Shown here: positions 34,463-45,300 of the stretch, piece after piece
How the letters are laid out: the number at the start of each line of letters is the position of its first letter
Numbering within the stretch: position 1 is the first letter of the stretch
NCBI GenBank assembly: GCA_025094145.1
Contig: JALLLS010000018.1
Location: 186,001-250,000, forward strand
Source of the DNA: Spinellus fusiger
Lineage: Eukaryota > Mucoromycota > Mucoromycetes > Mucorales > Phycomycetaceae
Length of the DNA: 64,000 nt
Direction: 5' to 3'
Notes under the pieces: model-generated
What the model was told of the DNA's origin: nothing
What the model saw: the letters and a program-made list of their open reading frames with translations, nothing else
Databases searched by the model: none
Made by a program: the position numbers and the translations under genes

Positions 34463-37400
34463 TTAAGAATGGGTGGTAGAGGAGAGATCGGAGGAGAAGT
34501 GAGGATACAGCGTCTGTTGCTGCAGGAGTCTTTGCACTCTATGGCGGCGTTGGCGTTCCCGCTCAACACACCCATCAGCAGCCTCAATGAGCAGGCTACC
34601 AGCTGATGGCTCTACCTTAAAGTCTCGAGTAGACGTGGCTCAATCAATGGCTTGCAGCAGTATTAACAAACTGGGCCAAAGGTCTCGCCATTTAACAAAA
34701 GACTTAACCGTGCGCGGCAGAAGATTTAGACAATAGTCAATTGGATGAACATCTTGTGGTGGTGCAGGAACTAGGAAGAACAAGAACGTGGAGCGTTCAT
34801 GGTCAACAAATGTGCAAGTGAGAAAGTGGTCCCGATTGGCAGATGGGTGGCCACATTGGCAAGGAACTGAAGGTGTTGGTGGTAACCAAGCAATCCTCCA
34901 TTTTAGTAGACGATGTCTTTCTTTGCGCGTGCACGGTAGTAGAAGAATTGGATCCCAAACAGGTCTACATAGTCCACGGGCTACCGTCACCAGTGGATTC
35001 TTGCCACGTACTAGACTAGTAATTTCACTTTGAAGACGTTCAAGATAAGCTACTTTTAATGGATATTTAGGAGGGTTGTGAGCCCGTCCTATTCTTTGAG
35101 CATTTTGCCAGAGTACATTGCCACGTAGCTTAATCCATCTGGCTTTACTCTGGGGTGCTTCAAGCTGCGGGACAAGGCACCAGAGGAGGGTGTCTTCAGG
35201 AAGGGTAGCTGCGCGCTCAACAAATTTGGCTTGCAGATAAAGAAAACGAGAGTATATGTTAGGGAGGGCAGCTAATTGGGCAACCTGGATCGTTCCAAAC
35301 CTAGCAGTAGCAAATCTAGCAAGACAAAGTCTCAGACAAGCACACTGACAGATTTATGGAGGGCAGATGCCTAGTCTATTGACATTACAAATAGCCAACC
35401 CATACTCAAGGATAGGCCGAACAAAAACAGTATAAGCTCTTAGGGCTACTGTAATCCCAAAGCCATACATTTTTACACCTATTCCTCCCAGCTTTTGCAT
35501 TACTGCAATTGCCTTGAATTGTGAGTGTGAGAACAGTGCGTCTTGGTTAATACCTTGACGTGAAAAGGGGATACCAAGGTACTTGAAAGTATCACAGGTT
35601 GGAAGCTCGTTGCCATAGAGGTAAAACAGCACATTGGCCGGGGCATTGAGTACTTCACATTTGGAGGGACTCCATTTGTAACCAAAGAGGGTCGAGTGAA
35701 TTTCGGCAAGTGCCAGCATTCGATGTATATCTTCTGGGCAGCCCATAAGAGCCACATCATCAGCATACAACAAACAATTCACAGGAGCCCAAGTAACAGT
35801 GACATGAGACGGACTGTAAGAGGAATCTGACGACTCAGAAGAGTCATCCGAAACTGTAGAAGTAGGAAAAGGATTGTGAAGGGAATTCTGTAACTCGTCA
35901 AGCAATGCGTGAACAGTTGCCTGTGGGGAAGCAAAAGAGAAAGGATTTCGAGCACAGAGATTAATGGACCGTCCCATGGTAGGTGGGTGCATACCAACCA
36001 GTATTGGGGATACCGAAGCAAACCTCAAGAAACGTGGAAGAGTATCAATGAAAATAGAATAAAGGAATGGAGAAAGAATACTACCCTGTAAGACTCCTCG
36101 TTTAGGTAAATGTCCCAGGATGCTACATTTTTCAGAATCACATTCACCACAATGTCATCAAACAAATTCTGTAGTAGCAAGAGCAACGGCTGAGACACGA
36201 AGGGCATCAGCGACTCCCATATGACAGAGCGTTCCACACTATCATATGCAGCTTTAATATCTAGGAAGACGACGACTGGAGGTTTTGGATCTTGCTCTCC
36301 TGATCCTTGGGCAGCGTACAACCCCATAAGTTCGTGGAGACAGAGGGCCTGGTCTAGAGTTCCACGACGAGCGCGAAATCCACCTTGAGCCATGTCCAAT
36401 GCAGGCATGGTCGAAAGGAGCTCCCCAGCTATACATCTTTCTAAGAGCTTACGAAACACCGATGTCAAGCTAATAGGCCGATAGTTACTAGGGTCATCCT
36501 GCTCTCCTTTGTTTTTGTAAATAGGTACCACCTGTGCTGTTCTCCAGGCCACAGGCGTCCACGACCATCTCCAACACAATGTGAAGATCTGATGTAACAG
36601 AGGCACTAGCACTCGAACTAGGGGTTTGAGCATTTCTGCTCTAATATGATCAATGCCTGGTGCTTTTCGATTTGGCATCTTTCGAATAGCAGAGTGAATA
36701 AAGTCTACGTCCCATGGGACTGGATTGTCTTGGAGAGTAAACTCCTGACGCTCCTGTCTTTCCGTAGATCCGCCAAACACACTCTCTAGGTGGTCAATCA
36801 TGCGATTGGCAGCATGCCGAGGGCCCTCTGGAGATGACAGGGAAATTGGCGAACGTCTCCGCAGCCTCATTCCTTTCACAGCACGTGTCATCTCTGTTAA
36901 GCCCTTACGGACTTTATCACAAAATACATGCCAGGTTTGTCGTTGTGCTTGCCTTATAGCCTTTTTCAAAGCTAAACACGCTTCCTCATACAAGCGGTGG
37001 GCTTCAATGCGTTCAATAACATTGCCTACCCGTCGTCTAAAACGATAAAGTTCTTGACGACGGTCAGCTAACTGTTGTAGATCAGCATTCCAGTAGCTTT
37101 TCCAAGCTTTTGGATGGGATTGTGCGCGCCCTACGCTATCATCCAGGGCCTTGTAGATTGACTCATTGAGTCTCTCAGCAAAGTCCTCCATCTTAACAGA
37201 GCACAACGGGGTTTTGTCTTCCAATATTTTTTGGATCTCTCTTTGCAGTTCACCTGTGTTCTCTGCAAAACATCGCTTGTACTGGTCACAGACTGTTTGT
37301 TTGTTTAAACGTTGCAGTCTCCAGAGGCGACGGACAGCTGTTTCTGTCATGAGCGGTGGCATGAGCACCGGCTGAAAGGACAGCTCACACAAGTGGTGGT

Positions 37401-38055
37401 CTGAACCTAACGTCAGATCGTCCCTAACGTGCAAGCACACTTCGGAGAAGTTGTAGCTTCTTGACAGGAACAGGTCAATAATGCTAGCAAACCGACGACC
37501 ATCTGCTAGAATTCGCTCATATGTAGGCAAGCCAAATGCCAACTCTGAGTTCCACAAGGTTAGATCCTGACGGCAGATCCAGTCTTCAAATCCCACATGT
37601 CTGTCGTTTATGCCATGATCTCCAGTCAGGCGGCCTAAACGTGTATTCAGGTCACCAAGGACGAGTGTGAAGTCGTCTATGGGTAGTGAATTCAACCTTT
37701 CCGCAGCCTCACTAGACGACAGCCTCGGAGGTAGGTACAGACCATGGAGTGTATATGGGCCAATCCTACAGGAGACCACAAAAGGATTAGTAATTGGTAA
37801 GGAATGTACATGGTAAGGAAAGTCAGGACGAATAAAGAACGAAACTCCATCAAAACCTCGTCCAGCATCACCATGGGCTGTAGCATAGTTGTGTATTTGT
37901 ATCCAGGGGCACCTCAACATTTGCATGTCTTTGGTCAGGAAAGTCTCTGTCACTAAAAGTATATCAATATCATTCTGCACACACACATTCAGAACGTTCA
38001 CCAGTTTGGGCCTGATTCCACAAGCATTCAATAGACCAATCTTCAGTCTATTCAT
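34463..38055 (-). pseudogene. LINE ORF2: endonuclease and reverse transcriptase, frameshifted
   Basis: ORF2 polyprotein of about 1,200 codons. The first 645 or so codons are open. They include the endonuclease, with NACGIRPKLVN at the N-terminus, VTETFL, LGDLNTRLGR and GSDHHL (catalytic Asp/Asn/His blocks), then the RT start with RKAPGIDHIRAEMLK, NYRPISLTS, GGFRARRGTLDQ and FLDIKAAYDSV. Near 36105 a net one-base indel breaks the frame. The continuation GSILSPFLYSIF and the catalytic LLYADDVAL lie in another frame (35354-36028). A further break follows GICPP, then the Cys/His motif CQCGHPSANRDHFLTC (34640-34990) and a CGA-to-TGA stop at 34640-34642. The protein is not functional in this copy. 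Confidence 0.9.
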
Positions 38056-39016
38056 AATTCTTCTCGGTGGATGTTTTGGGCGTCTCCCTCATCTTCTTCC
38101 ATAGCTGAGCCTGATCCAAATGCCTGGATGGCCTCTTCTTCAAGGGTGCGGGGCGGCTGGCAACTGGGGTCTTGGCCTTGAGATCCGCCAAGAGCTTCTC
38201 AAAGGCAGTGGCAGAGAGGCGGGGAGTGGCATTACCAGAGCCAAAGTGGCGAGCAATGCTGTACCCTAAGTGGGTGGGGGAACGAAGACAGGTGTTTGAC
38301 ACTCTCTGGTCAAAGAGTTCCTGGGCCTTTGCAGCCTTGGTACTGTTGGTTTCCCCTTGGAGCTTTGGGTCTGCAATGACTGCAGCGGACACAGGGTTGA
38401 AGTCCTTCACTGGACTGATCTTAAGCTTCTCGAGGTGCTCCTCGAGTTCCTTCTTGTAGCTGCTGTGGACCAGCAGCGCAACTGTTCCCCTTGCCGGGAA
38501 GTGGATGTCAATGATCCGTGACTGTTGGATCTTCAACGATCCCAACATCTTGCGGACCTGGCCGTACTTAAGGTATCGGCGGCAAGGGACGTATACGAAT
38601 TCGTACACTGAGGGTCCAGTGGGCTCCTGCAAGGCACATACTGCTTGTGCCTTAAGCACTGCTTTGGCCTTTGTAGGCTTCTTGGCCTGGGGGTTCTTCT
38701 TTGCCATGCTGGCGTAAGTGGTGGGTGTGGGTGTGGGTGTGGGTGTGGGTTTGGGTTTGGGTTTGGGTGTGGAGGTTGGGGCATGCTTTGAAGCAGCAGT
38801 CGAGTTGTCCTGCTTGGCAGGGGTGGCAGGGGTGGTGGTGTTGGTGGTGTTGGTAGTGGCCTGAGCCTGGAGGGATGCAATCATTGCATCCTTGGCCTTC
38901 AATTGGGCCTCCAATTCCTGGATACGGAGTCCAAAGATCTCCATCTGTTTTTGGATTGCCGCCATCATCTGCAGCATTTGTTGGGCGTGGGTGTCGGCCT
39001 TTTCCACCTCGGACAT
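38048..39016 (-). CDS. LINE ORF1 (coiled-coil and nucleic-acid-binding-type protein)
   Basis: Intact 322-codon frame. The N-terminal 60 residues are heptad-like and alpha-helical (QQMLQMMAAIQKQ ... ELEAQLKAKDAMIASLQ), followed by a low-complexity Thr/Pro/Lys segment with (PT)n encoded by the gtgggt repeat at 38721-38770. A basic region comes next, then a conserved block from RYLKYGQVRKMLGSLK through IDIHFPARGTVALLVH, also present in the half-LINE. This is the usual ORF1 layout for RNA-binding chaperone-type proteins of LINEs. Its stop overlaps the ORF2 start as ATGAATAG (38048-38055). The open frame continues upstream without an ATG, so the true start could lie further 5'. Confidence 0.85.
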   Translation of the reverse strand: MSEVEKADTHAQQMLQMMAAIQKQMEIFGLRIQELEAQLKAKDAMIASLQAQATTNTTNTTTPATPAKQDNSTAASKHAPTSTPKPKPKPTPTPTPTPTTYASMAKKNPQAKKPTKAKAVLKAQAVCALQEPTGPSVYEFVYVPCRRYLKYGQVRKMLGSLKIQQSRIIDIHFPARGTVALLVHSSYKKELEEHLEKLKISPVKDFNPVSAAVIADPKLQGETNSTKAAKAQELFDQRVSNTCLRSPTHLGYSIARHFGSGNATPRLSATAFEKLLADLKAKTPVASRPAPLKKRPSRHLDQAQLWKKMRETPKTSTEKNYE

Positions 39017-39293
39017 TTTGTTCTCCTCGTTGGTTCTTGCTCGGGTGCGTTTGGCAAGCAGTTTTTCTTTTCTGCTTTTAGGGACGTCGTAGGTGGTGGG
39101 GACGTTGGTAAGGCCAAACTCGAAGGGTTTGGCGGGTGGTGCTGAGGTGGGGTCCGTGGTTAATGGATCCAGTGTGATATAGGTGGCGGGGGGTGTTGGT
39201 GTTGACGGATGGGTGATTGTAATGTTTGCTGTAGATTTTATTATAACTCTTTGGGGTAATATTTATTACGCGAAAGAGCCTCTAAACATAATG

Positions 39294-40648
39294 TACAGTG
39301 GGGTAGCAAAAAAATGGATTTTTTTCATGCCCCAGTATAATTCTGTAATAAGAAATACTTATTCTTTATCATAAAAACATACATTAAACACACATTAGAG
39401 ACTTGAAAATTGGATGAAGTATATAGAAGGTCAACAGAATAATAAATACAGATTTATTGGGTGGAAAAACCAAATACTAAAGGTAGAAACCCTTGGCCTC
39501 AATGACAGCCTTGCATCTTCACCCCATGCTGGCAATGAGGCTATCTGTAGTATCTTTGAGAATTATTTCCCATTCTTCCAACATGAGTACCTCTAAATCT
39601 TTAAGAGTACTTCTTAGGGTCATTCTCTTTCTAATAGCCTTGTCAATCTCCACCCATAAATGCTTTATGGGGTTGAGGTTGGGGATTTGTGAAGGCCATC
39701 CCTTCATAGTGGTAATACTCTCATTTGCCTTCCACAACCTGGACTCTCTACTCTTGTGGCAGCTGGCATTGTCCTATTGAAGAACATAATATGTCTCTGG
39801 ATTCAGTGCCTTGAATTGAGCCAGCTCAGGGCAGTAATTCTTATTTAAGACATCAATGTATCTTCTACTGTCTATACTGCTCTTTACAGGCGCCAACCTT
39901 CCAACACCTTCACCAGAGAACGAACCCCATACCATCACGCTGACACCAAACTTTATTGTCGGATTTATGTTCTTTGGGAGCATTCCCTTTTTCTTCTTGC
40001 GAACCACTCTGTTGCGGTTGTTGGTTCTCATCAACTGGTACTTTGACTCATCGGACCAGATGACTGTCTTCCTCAGTCCAGTGGAGGTGGGCCTTAGCCC
40101 AAGCAAGTCTCAATTTCTTGTGTTTAATAGTGAGAGAAGGTTTCTTAACTACCTTGAAAGAAAAAAGACCAAGCTTCTTCATCATTTTCTTGAAGGTGTT
40201 CTTGGACACTTTGGTGGTCATCTGCTTGCGAAGCTGATCCATTGTGTGAAATAAATTCCTTGTCAATTTGTGTCCAACCTCTCTCTTGTTCCTCTTATTA
40301 AGAATGGGCTTGCGCCTAGTGCTATTCTTTGGCCTTGAAGCAACGATTTTCTTTGTATCTCTTTACGATACGGGAAACAGACTGCTGACAAACTCCAAAC
40401 CTAGCAGAAATGGCAGCCTGGCTGGTCCCATTTACGGTGGCCTCGTGAGCAATGAGGCATCGAGTGAAGTCATCGATATTCTTCTTTCTGTTTCCAAGAG
40501 ATCTCATGAGTTGTTTGGTGGTGTTAGATGTGGTAGACATTAGAGTAGAACAGCGATAAATAAAGAATGTTTAATATAAAAATAAAATTCAAGGGTAAAA
40601 TTAGGGTCTGAATTTGAAACGTCCCTTGTTTTTTTTACCCCCACTGTA
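39294..40648 (-). mobile_element. Tc1-like transposon family A, copy 2 (inverted)
   Basis: 1,355 bp in reverse orientation, ends TACAGTGGGGTAGC... and ...TACCCCCACTGTA. It is closely related to copy 1. Transposase pieces: MSTTSNTTKQLMRSLGN helix-turn-helix part (40322-40540), KKLGLFSFKVVKKPSLTI with LAWAKAHLHW (40048-40266), SDESKYQLMRT first Asp (39774-40106), IPNLNPIKHLWVEIDKAI (39519-39737) and the C-terminus below it. The SPDLNPIEH Glu motif reads IPNLNPIKH, so the catalytic Glu is replaced by Lys and the frame is also broken. It is inactive. Confidence 0.92.
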
Positions 40649-41386
40649 TTTTACTTTTTTTCTTGTTCTTCTTAGTTCCTGCACCACCACAAGACGTTCA
40701 TCCAATTGACCATTGTCTAAATCTTCTGCCGCGCACGGTTAAGTCTTTTGTTAAATGGCGAGACCTTTGGCCCAGTTTGTTAATACTGCTGCAAGCCATT
40801 GATTGAGCCACGTCTACTCGAGACTTTAAGGTAGAGCCATCAGCTGGTAGCCTGCTCATTGAGGCTGCTGATGGGTGTGTTGAGCGGGAACGCCAACGCC
40901 GCCATAGAGTGCAAAGACTCCTGCAGCAACAGACGCTGTATCCTCACTTCTCCTCCGATCTCTCCTCTACCACCCATTCTTAGCCCGTTTAGCAAAGCCA
41001 GAAGCTGCTAGTGTAGTTGCTGTATTTGTTTTCAGCATTGTCCAAGTTGCTCTAAGTATCCCTTGTTGGATTTCGAACCACCACAGGATGATAGTTATCT
41101 TTTTGGTGTCCTGGTTTCCTTATTGACTTTATGGCCTTTTGGATGTCTATTCATAATTCTCATTTTACCATCATTTTTTTCATTTTTTTCATTTTTTTCC
41201 TTATTTGAGGTTTTATATTCTCTTTTCTTTCTGTTTCCTCCCTCTTTGCATTTATTTTTTTCACTTTTGTATTTGAAGTGTTTTTATGTATATCCCCCTT
41301 TCTTTTCAAAAGTTCTCACATGGTGGCTAATATGCCCAATGCGCGAATAGCAAACCACACCCAAAATAAAAATACTTTGAACTGTA
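40649..41386 (+). mobile_element. LINE 3' fragment fused to Tc1-A copy 2
   Basis: Inverted counterpart of 14993-15706. It has the same A-rich junction to Tc1-A, ORF2 C-terminal sequence (with a TGA at 40804-40806), 3' UTR, and the terminal block ...AATACTTTGAACTGTA. Its 3' end is inserted in a Tc1-C element, whose remaining 5' part follows from 41387. Confidence 0.88.
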
Positions 41387-41779
41387 TAGTTATAAAAGGC
41401 AAATGGGTTGCCTCTTAGAATGGCCTCAATTTGTCTGAAGTCTCTCTCGTTTAGTTTTTTTGGTGCACCAGAACTAGGTCTTGGTAGAGATGTACCAGTA
41501 GTCATGATTCTACTAATGATCTTTTGGACAGTAGTCTTGCTAGTCCCAACGACCTTTGAAATGGTACCCATGGAGTAATATTCTTTTTCAAGCCAATAAA
41601 CACCCCATTACTCTATTTCTTTAATATTATTATAAACTCTATAGTTTCTAGTTGAGGATTCTGCGATTGACATTTGAGATTGTTTAATGGAATGTGATTC
41701 TGTGGTTAAAAGAAGAAGAATCATGTTTAAAAATGTATAAATTAGGGGGTCGCACCCTTTTTAATGTTGTGTGGCTGTA
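41387..41779 (-). mobile_element. Tc1-like transposon family C, 5' fragment
   Basis: Reverse-oriented start of a Tc1-C element. Its terminal repeat ends at 41779 (...TTGTGTGGCTGTA) and the N-terminal transposase part reads MGTISKVVGTSKTTVQKIISR ... LNERDFRQIEAILRGNPFA. It corresponds to the first about 400 bp of the copy at 58145-59500. The rest is missing where the LINE fragment begins. Confidence 0.85.
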
Positions 41780-41851
41780 TATTATTATAATAAACAATGC
41801 TATTCATAAGCAATATATTCTATTGATAATACAATTTGATATTGAGTTATA

Positions 41852-42360
41852 TGTAGTTTTGGGCACTCGAGATAAGTTAGGAGACACGAAGGACCTCGGG
41901 GAAAGACTGGCTGATTTTGTGGGTGTATAAGTTGGAGGGAGCGTGTTAATGGTAGATGAGGAGCTCTGTTCTTTATGGCTGCGATGAACTATGGTTGTGA
42001 CGGTCTGGAGGGAACACTCTGAGAGTAGGTCTGTAGTGATACAAGAGAACAGATAAAGGCAAGCTTCCAAACGGTGGATCAACGGAAAAGACAAACAAAG
42101 AAAACAAACAGGAACAGAGCAAGAACCAACAACTATTCTTCACCACAGGGTATAAACCACCCTTCTTGTGGAATCAAAGACTTGTGTTAACTTCTCTCTT
42201 TTATATATATATATATATATATTAAAATTTACACTGCTACTATATACCCTTCCCTTCTGAAATATCTCATTACTTCTATCTAGTTTTATCAACAGCACCG
42301 ACTTGTTACTTCCCTACGGCCATCCATGCGAATAGGCATTACATTACTGCCTATTCTACA
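41852..42360 (-). mobile_element. Solo LTR 2 (inverted relative to LTR 1)
   Basis: 509 bp, reverse orientation, ends TGTAG and CTACA (inverted TGTAG...CTACA termini), flanked by TATA on both sides (41848-41851 and 42361-42364). Contains a (TA)n run around 42203-42222. It is homologous to LTR 1 at 29920-30410. The target duplication differs from that of LTR 1 (TATA versus CGAG), so the two are separate insertions. Confidence 0.85.
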
Positions 42361-42364
42361 TATA

Positions 42365-45300
42365 CTACAAAAGGAAATAATTATTTGGATATCCGTAAAC
42401 CTTTTGATTTTAATTATTGATTCATATAAGGGAATAATTCACATTCTTTAAACGGATGCTTGTATTATCTCCTAAAAGCCAGAAAATCTTTGGGTGTGTA
42501 GTATGTGGCGGTATTAGTGGGAAGGGACTTGGAAACACATATATTATGGTGGATAAATAAACCCCCGAAGGTACATCGATAACTTGAGAAAGATATGTTG
42601 TCCCATGTCTCATAGTTACGTTTTCACTCACTCTAATATGTGTCTATTTAAGGAAAAACAATACTAGACTCAAAAACAAAAACAAAAAGGTACAATTTTT
42701 TTGAATGTTAGAATATGGCATAGGCTATATCCAACCGGCTTAAAGTCTAAATCCGAGTACCGTTGGGTATCTTTGGGGATATCTGAAGAATGAATTAGGA
42801 AGGCCAGAGTGATATTTACCAATAATAATCTATTGGACACTATTCTGGCTGTGAAATAGTGTTGAACGCTTTAATATTTCACCAATATTCCTATTATTAC
42901 TATAGGCAGAGTTATCAGAAAATAGCCGACATGAGGTATTATCATATAAATGAGTGATCAATTTTGTAACAAAGCCTTATTTTTATATAATGAATATTAT
43001 TTTCTTTATTTTTCAGAAATCCAAGTTCATCTAAAAAGATTATACATCTATGGAAGCAAGGAGAAAAATAACGGAGAAAAATAGAGAAAAATAAGTGACT
43101 CAGAAATCTGTGAATATTTTCTGTCTATTACTTAAACAAAATTTGGCATTTGTTGGTTTTTATTATTATTATCTACTTTACCCAATTATTTTATTTTATT
43201 TGTTCTTCTTTTCATATATTGTTTAATACCTAACAGTATGATATGTCAAGATAAAGACCAGTGTTAGGTGTCAATCGGGTTTTATGATATATTAATTGAG
43301 GAATAGTTGAATATTCAAATGAATCACTATATTGAATAGCAATAACAACAACAATAGTAAATATAAATATTAAATACTGAGTAATACAAACTCACTATAG
43401 AACAAGATAGGTTTTACAGATATGCACTTATCTTCAATCTAAATCTATAGAATAATAAATATTAACGGTAGTTCATCTCTAGGTTGATTTTGATCAATAA
43501 TACTCAATGAAAATGTGTACAGAGATTTGTCACCATAACTGTAATATTATTTGTCTCTTATAGAGGTGAACAATGATGAAAAAGATACCCTTTATAAAAT
43601 AACAGAAAGACATTATTATTATAAAATAAAATAAAATAAAATAATGTTCCGCCCATGGAATTGCTTATCAGAAAAGAGTAAACACATAACGCCTATTGTT
43701 TTATCTTTGATTACTTAAAGAAAACTATAGACCCCATACTGTGCTTAACTTATTGGGTAGATTAAATGTACTATACAAAAAGAAGAATATTATTATTATT
43801 TATTATTATTATTTGCTTGAAGAAGTTATTTATTTATCTGGCAGTAGAATGATTTATTAGTTCCAAGTAAATTTATAAATTAGTAAGCATATATTGTACT
43901 AAACACACTGCGCTACTAAAACATGATACATAGCCTGTTTATTTAAAACAGAATAGTAGATATAAGAACAACTGCTATAGTGTTTTCTTTTGATTATTCT
44001 GTTTATAATAAGTTATTCTTTTTTTTTTAAAAAAAAATAAAAAAAAATATTAATATGATTTCTGAAGTGTACTTTGGTATATCTGTGTTTTACATATCAA
44101 AAAAGCAGCAACTGGTATAGGTTAATGATGACTTTCAAGCAATGAGAATAAAAAAAATGTCTTTGTGTTTTTATACTAAGTTGTGTACAGGGTTTGTACC
44201 TCTCAACTTCTGATACTATTTACCTTTCAATATAGTTAAATTTCTCTCCCTATTTATATACTCAATAGAAATATGGTATAAATTAATAGTAATATAATTA
44301 AAGGCAATGTAGGATCTAAGAGGTACGTAGGTCTCGAGAGAGATTGACTACCAACACAAAGACCGTACACAAAAGAGGGAATTGGGGGATGTTCTTAACG
44401 GAGTAGTCTTTCTGAATTAGCAGAAAGAGTGATAACGGAGACGAAAGAGTGTTCACCAACAATAGTGATAGAGACCAAAAGAGGGTATGTAACCTACAGT
44501 GTTACAGGGACGGATAAAGAGATAGTGATAAAATAGAGAAGGGGTGAAAGAATAGGAAGCACTGTTCGTTTCGATATTTAGAGCGACATGGCTCCACAAT
44601 ACGATTCAAAAGATACCAAGGAAATTCGATGTTTATTAGAGAGGTCTATCCCAAGGTATATATACACAATATCGTCAGTGGAATGCTAGTCCTATGTATT
44701 TGGCTATTTCGATATATATTAATCAACGTCTCAGTAACTTCCGAGCCAACAGATAGTCACTCATGCCTATCATTACAGTAACTTATATTAATATGGTATA
44801 CAAATTATTTCTTAATACTTTTTGTATAAGTCAATGACTTTAGATTTATGAGAATTCTTAAATAATATAAAATAAATATTTACTTACACATCTTAAAGAA
44901 GAAATACTGCCAATCAAACACGTCTATGGTAGATATTATTAACGATTAAGATCGCCATCTCCTTTGTGAAGTTAGATATGGTTGTTATTGATATGGTTGC
45001 TCTTTTGTATAGTCTTAATATTGTTTTTTCATTGCATAAACTTGAAAACCCATTGAGAATAATGTAAAGGGGCTTAGTTTTCGCCTAATTTAGTTGAAAA
45101 TACCTTAGTTTGTTTTTTAAACCAAGAAAAGAGCTTTTCACTGTAAATGACATTTTTTAATATTCTTAATCCGTCATACTTTGTATGGAGGTGTCTGACT
45201 GGGGAAGAACAATGGGTATAAGCCTATTTGAAAGAAGACCGGGAAAAGTTATTTCAGCTAATAAACTCATTAAAAATTAAGATATCAACAATTGCCTTTT

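Larger units (their letters stand above)
34062..39293 (-). mobile_element. Nearly full-length LINE (non-LTR retrotransposon)
   Basis: About 5.2 kb on the minus strand: 5' region (39017-39293), ORF1 (38048-39016), ORF2 (about 34463-38055) and about 400 bp of 3' UTR ending in AACTGTA. ORF2 has an apurinic-type endonuclease, reverse transcriptase with YADD, and a C-terminal Cys/His motif. ORF2 is broken by at least one frameshift and several stops. The type, with EEP endonuclease and two overlapping ORFs, is like LINE1-type elements known from Mucoromycota. The 5' end abuts a Tc1-A element, and the 3' end abuts the half-LINE. Confidence 0.93.
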
